This document shows positions 1-7,076 of a stretch of 19,788 nt of DNA, one piece after another (position 1 is the stretch's first letter; the number at the start of each line of letters is the position of its first letter). Below the pieces are notes generated by a model. The model worked only from the letters and a program-made list of their open reading frames with translations, searched no databases and was not told where the DNA came from. Position numbers and translations under genes: made by a program. This stretch comes from Phycisphaerae bacterium (lineage in GTDB: Bacteria; Planctomycetota; Phycisphaerae; UBA1845): positions 1-19,788 of the forward strand of contig BQJS01000083.1 of assembly GCA_021604825.1 (NCBI GenBank), read 5' to 3'.

Positions 1-942
1 GTTCCGCGGGTTGGTGGCGCGTGGCTGCGTGTTGGGGGCTGGTCCGCGCGAGATGGGCGATTGCGGTCGCGTTGCTGGCGACGCGGATGTTTGTGGATTG
101 GATGCTTGCGGTCTGGGTGGTCTTGCCCCGGGACGCTGCCCGCCTTTCGAGGCCAACGCAGCCGACAAGAACGAAGCGATTTCTTGAACGTTGCCCAAGC
201 CCTCGCGTTTTTGAAACGAGCCGTCCTGGTGGACGACGATGATCGTCGGATACTTAGTGACGCCGAATCTGGCTACGTGCTTGCGGTTGGGCTTAAAATC
301 CCAGTCCAGCACGCAGTTGATTGTCTCGGTGCAGCGTGAGGCGATTTCGGGCCGACTCATTCGGGTGATCAGTTCATTGGAATCGGCGTCCAGCCACCAT
401 TTGTAGAGGATCATCATCTTACGATTCTGGCGCCGGGCGAGATCGACCGCCGATTCGTAGGTGCCTTCCGCGCGAATCAGATAGTCGGTCGGGCGAGGGA
501 TGGCTTGATCGATGTTGGGCTTGCGACCTGGTGGCTTGGCATTGGAGATAAACGTCCTGATCTTAACCGGATCGTCAACATCTTGAATCGCGTGATACGT
601 GCTGTCCGGGTGAATGACGATCAGCGCCGGTGGAGCGAGTACACCGTACTGTGCCACGTACTTGCGGTTCGGGTCATACGCCGAAATCAGCGAGCACGGA
701 ACGTAGCCCGTCAACAGGTTCATCGTCTCAGGTTGTTCGAGGGCTTCGTTGATCTTTGCGGAACGGACGTCGAGGTGGTCGCGATAGAACAGGAGGATCG
801 GTTTCTCATTCGGCCGGGCGATGCGCTCAGCTTCGTTAAACGTATAGACCCACGCGGGGCCACAACCGACCGACGAAAAGACAACGAGCAGGCAAGCAGC
901 GATCAATCCTGCGCGAACGATTCGTCTCGTGATGGCCGCCAT
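1..942 (-). CDS. Lipoprotein with two CXXC-less thioredoxin-like domains (3' end outside window)
   Basis: An uninterrupted reading frame runs from the ATG at 942 to the left edge (314 codons, no stop), so the C-terminus is missing. The N-terminus MAAITRRIVRAG is followed by a hydrophobic stretch and the lipobox SSVGC, so I infer a lipid-anchored envelope protein. Two similar blocks follow. The first (about residues 30-135) carries FNEAERIARPNEKPILLFYR and ends in an APPALIVIHPDS strand; the second (about 160-260) carries SAVDLARRQNRKMMILYK and ends in KYPTIIIVHQDGS. The Pro in each strand matches the cis-Pro position of thioredoxin folds, but the usual CXXC sites are absent, so catalytic disulfide exchange is unlikely. 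The visible C-terminal 50 residues are rich in Pro, Ser, Arg and Gln and look disordered. No strong ribosome-binding site precedes the ATG; the start rests on the lipobox. Thioredoxin-like fold is an inference from pattern; the function is unknown. Confidence 0.72.
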   Translation of the reverse strand, partial: MAAITRRIVRAGLIAACLLVVFSSVGCGPAWVYTFNEAERIARPNEKPILLFYRDHLDVRSAKINEALEQPETMNLLTGYVPCSLISAYDPNRKYVAQYGVLAPPALIVIHPDSTYHAIQDVDDPVKIRTFISNAKPPGRKPNIDQAIPRPTDYLIRAEGTYESAVDLARRQNRKMMILYKWWLDADSNELITRMSRPEIASRCTETINCVLDWDFKPNRKHVARFGVTKYPTIIVVHQDGSFQKREGLGNVQEIASFLSAALASKGGQRPGARPPRPQASNPQTSASPATRPQSPISRGPAPNTQPRATNPRN

Positions 943-1000
943 TGATCGGGAGATTGTGCCCAATGGAAAATTCAAACCTTCATGGTTGGATTGCGAGCAA

Positions 1001-1018
1001 ATGGACATCCATGTCCAT
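1001..1018. promoter_or_regulatory. 18-bp palindrome upstream of the lipoprotein gene
   Basis: ATGGACAT and its exact reverse complement ATGTCCAT are separated by CC, giving 8-bp perfect arms about 59 bp upstream of the lipoprotein ATG at 942. The size and location fit an operator for a dimeric regulator, but no convincing -35/-10 pair was found beside it. The rest of 943-1285 holds only the terminator at 1124-1166 and no gene I can support. Confidence 0.35.
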
Positions 1019-1123
1019 CGGTCAGATGGTGTCCGAAAACACAGAAATCTGCGTCTCTGGGGTCGGAGTCTAGTGTCGCTGTCCAAGCGATGCAACCATT
1101 TTTGATTGACGTCCGATCAGCCC

Positions 1124-1166
1124 AAAAAATGGGCAGCCGTCCCAATCCCTGGGAGCGACTGCCCAT
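1124..1166 (-). terminator. Intrinsic terminator of the redoxin gene
   Basis: On the minus strand, outer arms ATGGGCAG/CTGCCCAT and inner arms TCCCA/TGGGA form an interrupted but strong stem, followed directly by a run of six T (AAAAAA at 1124-1129 on the plus strand). It lies about 120 bp after the redoxin stop at 1286 and before the divergently unrelated lipoprotein start region, so it should end the redoxin transcript. Confidence 0.8.
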
Positions 1167-1285
1167 GAGTAGCCGATTTGTTGCAATCGGCGATGGCAAC
1201 GGTCTCGATTCATTCGAGGCCTGGGTGTTGCCAAATCCCCGGTCGCATTGAGATACGACGGACTATCTGAATTCGCCCGGCGCGA

Positions 1286-1936
1286 TTAGCCAGCGTACTT
1301 GACGCCACAACCGTATGGCTTGGTCGAAGCCACTTCGACATCCGAGCCAGCCAGCGATGCTTCGACGGCTTTGGTGACGTAGTTGGTGGCTTCCTTCTTG
1401 GAACCGTGCGGGTTGTCGTCGATCGCACCCGAGTAGACGAGGACGCCTTCCTTGTTGATCACGTACATGTGCGGCGTCGTCTTGGCACCGTAAACGTGGC
1501 CGACCTTGCCCTCGGCGTCGCGAAGAATGGCATAGGGGAGTTTGACGTCTTTGCTGTCCTTCCAGCGTTTGATCATGTCGTCTGAGTAGCCACCACCGTG
1601 ATCGGGTTTCGTGCTGTCAATCGCGAGCCAAACGACCTCTTTGTCTTTGAATCCTTCAAAGGTGTTCTGCATGGTTCTTTCCTGCTTTTGATGCCGTACA
1701 ACAAATGGGCACGTGCAGCAAGTCCATTCTAGAACCACGACTTTCCCTTTGTACTCCGAGAGTTTGTGCTCTTTTCCATCGAGGTCCTTGAGGGTGAATT
1801 CAGGGGCGGCTTTTCCCAGCTCGGCGTGGGCATGATCATGCCCGTGCCCCTCGTCTTTTTTATCCTCCGCACGCGCGACCAATGAGAATGCGGCGACGGC
1901 GAAAATCGAAAGGCAGAGTGCAGTTGCTTTTTTCAT
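1286..1936 (-). CDS. Exported thioredoxin-like redoxin (AhpC/TSA-TlpA type)
   Basis: The 216-aa product begins MKKATALCLSIFAVAAFSLV with likely cleavage after ARA (about residue 23), so it should act in the periplasm. A His-rich stretch, HGHDHAHAE (31-39), could bind metal. The redoxin domain spans about 42-195: APEFTLKDLDGKEHKLSEYKGK, then the active-site strand VVVLEWTCCTCPFVVRH with Cys73, Cys74 and Cys76, and TTPHMYVI with the cis-Pro at about 155. The C-terminus carries PYGCGVKY (Cys210), a short Cys motif I associate with this redoxin subfamily in planctomycetes and relatives, perhaps a resolving cysteine. The start was placed at 1936 rather than an upstream in-frame start because GGAGAA sits 8 nt before it and the signal peptide then begins correctly. 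Expected role is thiol peroxidase or disulfide exchange; the substrate cannot be told. A terminator follows. Confidence 0.85.
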   Translation of the reverse strand: MKKATALCLSIFAVAAFSLVARAEDKKDEGHGHDHAHAELGKAAPEFTLKDLDGKEHKLSEYKGKVVVLEWTCCTCPFVVRHQKQERTMQNTFEGFKDKEVVWLAIDSTKPDHGGGYSDDMIKRWKDSKDVKLPYAILRDAEGKVGHVYGAKTTPHMYVINKEGVLVYSGAIDDNPHGSKKEATNYVTKAVEASLAGSDVEVASTKPYGCGVKYAG

Positions 1937-2459
1937 CTTTGATTCTCCATTTGTACGACTAGAAAGCTTCGCGGGGGGGACGAATCCCGCACACACAAAC
2001 CAGATCTAGCTTGCGACACAGCAAACGGCTGTGCCATTCAATCAAACACGCTAGCCGCGCTTTTGGTGCGGGGCAATTCTCCACCGAATCGGTGTGGTGG
2101 CGATAGGGCGCTGGAAACGCCCATGTGAAAACATTATTCGCAGTCAGAGTGAATCGGGCGAGGTTTCGTGGCATGGACACGGGCGAATTGCGGCGTTAAG
2201 GTGTCGCGCCGTAACGGAATTGTAACCTGAAAAACACGCGCAGCTGAGATGGATTAGTTGTCGCGCGATTTCACAAATATCAAGGCAAGAAATTATTGTA
2301 GGATGTACGGCATTCCCAAGCGTGTCACGATGGTTGGTGGCTTGCGCTATCGAAGCGCGACGCTTCATTGAAGAACTTGGCGGGAATACATTCAAGGACT
2401 AGAACGGCGGCTCTTAAAGCACCGGGAAACCAAAGTTGCAGCATCTCAGAAAGGACGAA
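1937..2459. other. Divergent intergenic region, no supported gene
   Basis: About 520 bp separate the redoxin start (minus) from the LolA-like start (plus). It contains a hairpin at 2017-2033 (arms CACAGC/GCTGTG, 5-nt loop) in the expected redoxin leader, a short dyad CACCGA-A-TCGGTG at 2082-2094, and CATCCTACAAT (minus strand, 2295-2305), a possible -10 for the redoxin that recurs before the thioredoxin gene. A weak plus-strand promoter may overlap it. Open frames here lack ribosome-binding sites and recognisable protein features. Confidence 0.5.
2270..2299 (+). promoter_or_regulatory. Weak candidate promoter for the LolA-like gene
   Basis: TTCACA (2270-2275) and TATTGT (2294-2299) are separated by 18 bp, matching the sigma-70 consensus at 5 of 6 and 4 of 6 positions. 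It would give a leader of about 150 nt. The AT-rich context helps, but such matches occur by chance. Confidence 0.22.
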
Positions 2460-3185
2460 ATGTACATGTTGGGAAAAAAGCGAACGGTCTTGACGGCCAT
2501 CCTGGTGGCAGTTTTTGCGGTGCCTTGTGTTGCGACCACCATTGAAGAGGTGGACAAGGAGCTTACCGCTGCCATCAAGAAAACGAAGTCGATGAAGGGC
2601 AAGATGAAGTCTAACATCGATATTGCAATGAACGGTATGGAGATGAAGAGCGTGTCAGAGTCCACGATCGAATCCGTTCGGGACGGCGACAAGTTCAAAA
2701 TGCGCACCGAAGGAACGGCAAAGTCCACTCAGAAGTATGGCGGGAATGAGCAGAAAAAAGAGGAGTCGATGCTGTCAATCTGTGATGGCGAGTTTACCTA
2801 TTCGATGTCAGAGTCGGGTGGCCAAAAGAACGTGACCAAAACCGAAGCGATGTCCGGTGAAGACTTGCCTTGGTCGCATTATGGGGATGATGTAGAGATC
2901 ACAGTATTGCCAGACGAAAAAGTCGATGGTGCGGATTGCTATGCCGTTGAAATGAAGAGGAAGGAAGGCGCGCCCGGAATGGGTATGGGTAAGATGGTCT
3001 TCTATTGCCGCAAAGACTGTGGCATGCTGGTCAAGAATGTTGGGTACACGCCCGAGGGCAAAGTCATGATGACAACCGTCATTACCGACATTGAACTCAA
3101 TAAGTCAATTCCGGCAGATCGTTTTGTGTTCAAGGCGCCGGAGGGTGTTCAAATCTTGGACATGACCAAGCCCGCGACACCGTAA
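2460..3185 (+). CDS. LolA-like exported outer-membrane lipoprotein-carrier-type protein
   Basis: The 241-aa product has a signal peptide (MYMLGKKRTVLTAILVAVFA) with likely cleavage after VPCVA, about residue 25, so it is predicted to be periplasmic. The mature part has the LolA/RseB-like layout: an N-terminal helix (VDKELTAAIKKTKSMKGKMK), a series of beta strands with Met- and Lys-rich charged segments, a KVDGADCYAVEMK strand, and the ending IPADRFVFKAPEGVQILD, typical of LolA-like families (outer membrane lipoprotein sorting proteins). Cys160, Cys183 and Cys187 could form a disulfide. AAAGGA lies just before the ATG at 2460; Met at 2466 is an alternative start. The family is known for binding lipid or lipoprotein acyl chains, and the same fold is used in many uncharacterised planctomycete proteins, so a true LolA role is not shown. 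It is convergent with the glycosyltransferase gene 56 bp on. Confidence 0.72.
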   Translation: MYMLGKKRTVLTAILVAVFAVPCVATTIEEVDKELTAAIKKTKSMKGKMKSNIDIAMNGMEMKSVSESTIESVRDGDKFKMRTEGTAKSTQKYGGNEQKKEESMLSICDGEFTYSMSESGGQKNVTKTEAMSGEDLPWSHYGDDVEITVLPDEKVDGADCYAVEMKRKEGAPGMGMGKMVFYCRKDCGMLVKNVGYTPEGKVMMTTVITDIELNKSIPADRFVFKAPEGVQILDMTKPATP

Positions 3186-3241
3186 CTTTCGACCGCAACT
3201 TTCGATTGAGCGCGGGTGTTTGCGATTGCAGGCCATTGTTG

Positions 3242-3952
3242 CTAGCGTCGCTTGGTCAGTTTGTAACAAGCAAGCCGCCAAATGTGACGCAAGTACAATA
3301 ATTGCTGTTTGAAATTCAATTTGCTACTGCCGCAACGTCGTTGGGCGAAGTGTATCGGCACTTCCAACACGTTGCGGCAGTTGCATTTGACGATCAACTC
3401 CAGTCCGATCTTGTAACCCAACGGGCTCAACTCATCGTGATTCTGATAGCGATCGCGACGAATCGCGAAAAACCCCGACATGGGGTCGCGGGCGGCCGTA
3501 AAGGGGCGTGCCAGCAACGTCGCGAATATGCTATTGAGGCGACGAAACAGGCCCCAATCTGCGTCGGTTCCAGCGCCGTCGACATAGCGACTTCCGATGA
3601 CAAATTCGACGCCAGGCTTCTGCAAGGCGCTAAGCAACCGCGGGATCATCTCAGGTGGGTGACTCAGGTCTGCGTCCATGCACACCAGCACTTCGCCCTG
3701 CGCTTCGTCCAAGCCACGTATGACTGCCGAGCTTAGTCCGCGCTCATCGCGCCGAACGATCACCCGAACCGGATGACCGGTATCGCGCAACTTTTCGACC
3801 AGTGGTTCTGTTCCGTCTTGACTGTTGTCATCAACGATCAGCACTTCGTACGCGCCATTGAAATCAACCAGACTTTGCGCAATTCGATCGACAAGCTGTT
3901 CGAGATTGCCAGCCTCCCGAAACGTCGGAATGATGATGGATGCGTGGATCAT
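3242..3952 (-). CDS. Family 2 glycosyltransferase, dolichol/polyprenol-phosphate mannose synthase-like
   Basis: The 236-aa product starts MIHASIIIPTFREAGNLEQL, the typical GT-A opening. It continues with VLIVDDNSQDGTE (38-49; nucleotide-binding Asp pair), GLSSAVIRGLDEAQGEVLV, the metal-binding DADLSHPPE (93-101), GSRYVDG, DPMSGFFAIRR (156-166), GYKIGLELIVK (179-189) and a RCGSSKL segment near 206-212. These match DPM1-type synthases, which transfer a sugar from a nucleotide donor (classically GDP-mannose) to a polyprenyl phosphate at the membrane. There is no C-terminal membrane domain or GtrA part, as in the short DPM1 form. I chose 3952 as start because the domain begins there; the frame stays open to 4189, but the extra 79 residues look non-conserved. 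The ribosome-binding site is weak (GAGAG). Donor and acceptor are inferred. Confidence 0.85.
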   Translation of the reverse strand: MIHASIIIPTFREAGNLEQLVDRIAQSLVDFNGAYEVLIVDDNSQDGTEPLVEKLRDTGHPVRVIVRRDERGLSSAVIRGLDEAQGEVLVCMDADLSHPPEMIPRLLSALQKPGVEFVIGSRYVDGAGTDADWGLFRRLNSIFATLLARPFTAARDPMSGFFAIRRDRYQNHDELSPLGYKIGLELIVKCNCRNVLEVPIHFAQRRCGSSKLNFKQQLLYLRHIWRLACYKLTKRR

Positions 3953-4126
3953 GTCACTCTCGAACAACAGCACAAAGCGAATTCTTACAACGTTTCCCTT
4001 CCGATAATTGAACCCATCCTTACCGAATGCAAGAAAGAAACACCCTACGCCAAGTCTGCACATTCTAACAAACTGAGCCCGTTTGTTGAGGAATTGGGTT
4101 GAATCATTTTCGAAATCGTATCGGAC

Positions 4127-4291
4127 ATGGCACAGAAACCAATTGCGGTATTGACATTGCGCAAGTTCGGTGACCAGAATCGAACTCACTCTAGCTTCGA
4201 CTTCGGAGGAATCGATTTCGAAGTTTCATCTCACATCTCGAAAGCGTGTGAGTTCCTAACCCCTTTATATGGAGAAGTAGAACATGTTTGA
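4127..4291 (+). CDS. Possible small protein (54 aa), first of a small-ORF cluster
   Basis: ATG at 4127 opens a 54-codon frame beginning MAQKPIAVLTLRKFGDQ and ending in LYGEVEHV, then TGA. Its last 8 nt (ATGTTTGA) overlap the start of the next small ORF, a spacing often seen in translationally coupled genes. No good Shine-Dalgarno site precedes it, and the stretch contains a TTGACA (4151-4156) that could be a promoter for the next gene, so it may instead be non-coding leader. The composition is mixed and soluble, with no membrane segment. I do not recognise it. It lies in the 331 bp between the divergent glycosyltransferase start and the next supported plus-strand start. Confidence 0.35.
   Translation: MAQKPIAVLTLRKFGDQNRTHSSFDFGGIDFEVSSHISKACEFLTPLYGEVEHV
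4151..4180 (+). promoter_or_regulatory. Candidate promoter for the small-ORF pair
   Basis: A perfect TTGACA (4151-4156) is followed after 18 bp by CAGAAT (4175-4180; 4 of 6). Transcription would start near 4187, leaving a leader of about 97 nt before the 45-aa ORF. That leader has a perfect hairpin (CTCACA/TGTGAG, 4230-4252) and an upstream CTTCGA/TCGAAG pairing (4195-4223). This competes with reading 4127-4291 as a gene. Confidence 0.4.
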
Positions 4292-4421
4292 AGAAATGGT
4301 TGCGACTGGATTCATTGCGGCAGATTACGTGTTGCAAAGCCCGCTGGAAGATCTCTACGACATTTTTGTCAAGTGGGTGGAAAGTGGAATCGGTTGGGAA
4401 CTTATTGCGTCAGAAGCTTGA
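4284..4421 (+). CDS. Small acidic protein (45 aa), unknown
   Basis: GGAGAA (4271-4276) lies 7 nt before the ATG at 4284, a good ribosome-binding site. The 45-aa product (starts MFEEMVATGFIAADYV, ends GIGWELIASEA) is acidic and amphipathic, with several aromatic residues and no signal peptide. Its TGA is followed at once by the AAAGGA that serves the next ORF, so the two are probably co-translated from one message. I do not recognise the sequence. A role as a small regulator or as a partner of the next, membrane-like protein is only a guess. The ribosome-binding site, ATG and tight packing are the main evidence for coding. Confidence 0.58.
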   Translation: MFEEMVATGFIAADYVLQSPLEDLYDIFVKWVESGIGWELIASEA

Positions 4422-4435
4422 AAGGAATAACTACG

Positions 4436-4555
4436 ATGATTCATTATCCACTTAGTCAAAATGAACAACGGGTTGTTGAATGGTTTGGTCGTGCGGTCAT
4501 GTTTACGGCTGCTGCGATGACGTTTCTCTTGGGTGCAATTTCTTGGGTAGCGTAG
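4436..4555 (+). CDS. Small single-pass membrane protein (39 aa), unknown
   Basis: AAAGGA (4421-4426) lies 9 nt before the ATG at 4436, close to ideal. The product starts MIHYPLSQNEQRVVEWFGR, a polar and amphipathic half, and continues into a hydrophobic stretch of about 18 residues (AVMFTAAAMTFLLGAISW) that ends at the C-terminus. That makes a single-pass, tail-anchored-like micro-protein. It follows the 45-aa ORF by 14 nt and precedes the convergent kinase stop (4641) by 85 bp. Just after its stop lie two adjacent palindromes (4565-4574 and 4574-4587). Toxin, membrane-complex subunit or stress micro-protein are all possible, and the sequence does not decide between them. Confidence 0.6.
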   Translation: MIHYPLSQNEQRVVEWFGRAVMFTAAAMTFLLGAISWVA

Positions 4556-4564
4556 TGGCGTCAA

Positions 4565-4587
4565 GGCTCGAGCCATAACGAGTTATG
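4565..4587. repeat. Two abutting palindromes
   Basis: GGCTCGAGCC (4565-4574) and CATAACGAGTTATG (4574-4587; 6-bp arms, 2-bp centre) share one base. They sit between the convergent ends of the small-ORF cluster and the kinase gene. Loops are too short for good hairpins and there is no T-run, so they are not a clear terminator. Protein binding is possible. Confidence 0.3.
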
Positions 4588-4640
4588 ACTGCTATGTTGC
4601 CTCAGGTAAATCGAGCGGCGCCCAGTTGGACTTGCCAGTG

Positions 4641-7076
4641 TCAGAGCGAATCGGGTGATGTATTCGGAGTGCGGGGAAACCGATATTGGTTTCGCACGTA
4701 TTCGACCCACAGAGCTAGGATGACTGTCGATCCAGCTGCCGCGCCGCCGATTGCCCAATCGGTGAACTCGCGGGTGCTGGAATTGAACACCAGGACGGTG
4801 CAGATCACCGTGAACGCAGCGAACGTCCCGACGGTGGCCAGTTGGCTGCGCAGTGATCGACAGGCGCCGCGCCGTGAAATGAGATTGGCCAACAGGCATC
4901 CAACGATCGCCATACCGACGATCAATGAATAGGCTTCAAACGGAAGCCAATACCTGCGATTCACCGAGTTGCTGCTGATAATTCCCTCGATGGAATTGGC
5001 CATCATGTATCCACCGGGCACATTGTGGACGATCCCGGTAGGATACTTCACCGAATGAAGGTCGCGCTTCTGCCAAAGCCATCGCCCCGGGGAACGCACG
5101 TCGATAAAAATTACAATCTTGCCACTGACCCAGTTCCGCAGTTGTTCGTTCGAGGCATTGAGCAGGTCCTGATAGGGAATGGTTCGTGCTTGTTGTTTTT
5201 CCAAGGGGATCAGGTCAAAGACCTTGGTGGCTGCCCGGTCGCCGACTGCAGTTTTCAAACGCTTATCATCCACAGGCGGTAGGGTCATGACTTGGATTTG
5301 ATCGATGTCTCTGATGTAGTCTTCGGTTCCCCGCGCTCGATGTTGAATGGTCAGCGTATCCGTGCGAGGCATCCACGAATAATCGCTTTGGAGATTCGGA
5401 TAGCAAAGTCCGCCCAACGTTGCCAACGCGAGCGACGGGATCGTACGATCTCCTCTTTGCAGGGCAACGATAAATTCGCCGGGGCGCTTTATCGGATCGC
5501 GTGTGTATACGTGTCCGTGATGAATCACTTCGCTTAGAGGTTCGTAAATCGTCGGCGCGATTCTTGGCTTCCCGTCCGGAAGGTATTCCTTCACACCAAT
5601 AGCAACCGGCACGCGGGCATCATCCAGGCGCCTGACGCCATTGACGAATTCGGCGTCGCCGGGTTGCTCAGTCTTGAAATAGAAATCCCAAACCACTGCC
5701 CGCGGTTCGTTGTACGCCAGCCGCGACATCAAATGCCCATGTACTGGACGCCACGATCTTATATCGGTACCGACATTCGCGATTCCATTGGTGCGTGCGA
5801 ATTCGATGACCGGGACAGTCGTTTCGTCGCCAATTCCAATGATTGCAAAGTCGACTGGACCGTGCGTTATGTTCTTCTTGATTAGCTGCGTCTGAGCGCC
5901 GGTGCTGTGGGCATCGGTAATACTCCCAAAATCGACGCCATATTTTAGAGTGCCCACATAGATCGTCGCGATCACCAGCGCGATGATAAGCATCCAGACA
6001 GCCGTGCGCGAGCGCAGCATGAGGCCAACCGCAATACGCTGAAGGCGGTAGTGCGCTGGGAGCGGTTTCGTTTCGATCGAATCGCTTTTGTACAGGCTTG
6101 CGATATCTCTTGCCAAGTGACGGGCTGAGTCGATCCTCTGGCGTGGTTCGGCTGCCAAACATCGCGAGATCAATGTCGTCAAACCGGAAGCGTAGCGGGC
6201 GTCGTTGATACGAGGCTTCTTTGGAACCTCGTGCTGAATGCGATGAAGAAGTGAGTCACCGGCATTCTTGCCCTCGATGGGTTCAAGGCTATAAGGATAA
6301 TCACCATCAGTTGCGATTTCGAAAAGCATGACGCCGAGCGCCCAAACGTCACAACCGTGGTCGATCGGCATCATGCCGCCCCAAGTTTGTTCGGGGGACA
6401 TGTATTTAACCGTGCCCATGATGCGGCCGAGCTGCGTCTGCGTTTTTCGAATATGGGTCGCCCACTCTTCCGACTGAACCGCCGACAATCCAAAATCGAC
6501 GAGCCTAGGTTGCCCGGTGGAATCAACGAGCAGGTGCCTCGGTGTCAAATCCCGATGAACAACACCTTGTTCATGAACGTCGGCAATGACGTCGCAAACG
6601 CGTTCAAACACCCGGAGTCGATCTTCGATTGTCAGGGAATCGTTTCGCACGTAATCGTCGAGCGGAACACCATCGACCAATTCCATCGCCAGATAGTGTG
6701 ACCCGGCGAAGTGTCCGGAATCGAGATAGTGGGAAATGTTCGGGCAATCGAGGGCTTTGAGGATTTCGATTTCGCGTTCGATGAAACGGACCGTCTCCTG
6801 ATCAGTGACGTGGCGCAAGACCTTAAGAGCCACCCATTCGGGGGTTGCGCCAAAACGCAGGGCTTTGTATACGACGCCGGAACTGCCATGACCGAGGCGT
6901 TTGCAGCACAGGTAATTCGCAATGATCGGATGGTCCGAGTTCGGCCAGGTTTCTCGCAAGCGGTCGAACGCGTCGGGTTGTTCAAATAGCTCGCGAGCGA
7001 GGCGCAAGATGTCTCTGTCTTTCGCAGTTCCATCAAATAGGACAGACACAAAATTCTGGACGTTGGCATCGTTCAT
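4641..7076 (-). CDS. Ser/Thr protein kinase with CHASE2 sensor domain
   Basis: The 811-aa product has an N-terminal kinase domain (about 55-330): glycine loop LGHGSSGVVY (61-70), ALKVL with Lys85, HRDLTPRHLLV (174-184), DFG (194-196), and GTVKYMSPEQ (221-230). A membrane segment (about 358-374) is followed by a CHASE2-like extracytoplasmic domain (about 380-700, with VDFAIIGIGDE, PRAVVWDFYF and VPGGYMMANSIEGI) and three more hydrophobic segments (about 714-732, 745-763 and 772-790). This cytoplasmic-kinase/CHASE2 layout is known in bacterial sensor kinases. Unusually, the catalytic-loop Lys is Thr178 and the Asn is His181, while the catalytic Asp176 and DFG are intact, so activity may be altered. 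There is no good Shine-Dalgarno site. The gene diverges from an ECF sigma factor, a pairing reported repeatedly in planctomycetes, so sigma control by phosphorylation is a reasonable inference. The ligand is unknown. Confidence 0.9.
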   Translation of the reverse strand: MNDANVQNFVSVLFDGTAKDRDILRLARELFEQPDAFDRLRETWPNSDHPIIANYLCCKRLGHGSSGVVYKALRFGATPEWVALKVLRHVTDQETVRFIEREIEILKALDCPNISHYLDSGHFAGSHYLAMELVDGVPLDDYVRNDSLTIEDRLRVFERVCDVIADVHEQGVVHRDLTPRHLLVDSTGQPRLVDFGLSAVQSEEWATHIRKTQTQLGRIMGTVKYMSPEQTWGGMMPIDHGCDVWALGVMLFEIATDGDYPYSLEPIEGKNAGDSLLHRIQHEVPKKPRINDARYASGLTTLISRCLAAEPRQRIDSARHLARDIASLYKSDSIETKPLPAHYRLQRIAVGLMLRSRTAVWMLIIALVIATIYVGTLKYGVDFGSITDAHSTGAQTQLIKKNITHGPVDFAIIGIGDETTVPVIEFARTNGIANVGTDIRSWRPVHGHLMSRLAYNEPRAVVWDFYFKTEQPGDAEFVNGVRRLDDARVPVAIGVKEYLPDGKPRIAPTIYEPLSEVIHHGHVYTRDPIKRPGEFIVALQRGDRTIPSLALATLGGLCYPNLQSDYSWMPRTDTLTIQHRARGTEDYIRDIDQIQVMTLPPVDDKRLKTAVGDRAATKVFDLIPLEKQQARTIPYQDLLNASNEQLRNWVSGKIVIFIDVRSPGRWLWQKRDLHSVKYPTGIVHNVPGGYMMANSIEGIISSNSVNRRYWLPFEAYSLIVGMAIVGCLLANLISRRGACRSLRSQLATVGTFAAFTVICTVLVFNSSTREFTDWAIGGAAAGSTVILALWVEYVRNQYRFPRTPNTSPDSL

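Noticed and set aside
505..945. 146-codon plus-strand frame
   Set aside because: It is the antisense shadow of the lipoprotein gene, which has a signal peptide, lipobox and repeated domains; the plus frame has none.
2144..2395. 83-codon minus-strand frame ending SPDSL, like the end of the kinase (4641)
   Set aside because: The match is only about 20 bp with mismatches and no further kinase-like sequence is present, so a pseudogene remnant is not supported.
3184..3207. Direct repeat AACTTTCGA, twice, after the LolA-like stop
   Set aside because: Only 9 bp, two copies, no hairpin or T-run; likely chance.
3953..4189. N-terminal extension of the glycosyltransferase (79 extra residues)
   Set aside because: The GT-A domain begins exactly at the internal Met (3952); the extension has no domain features.
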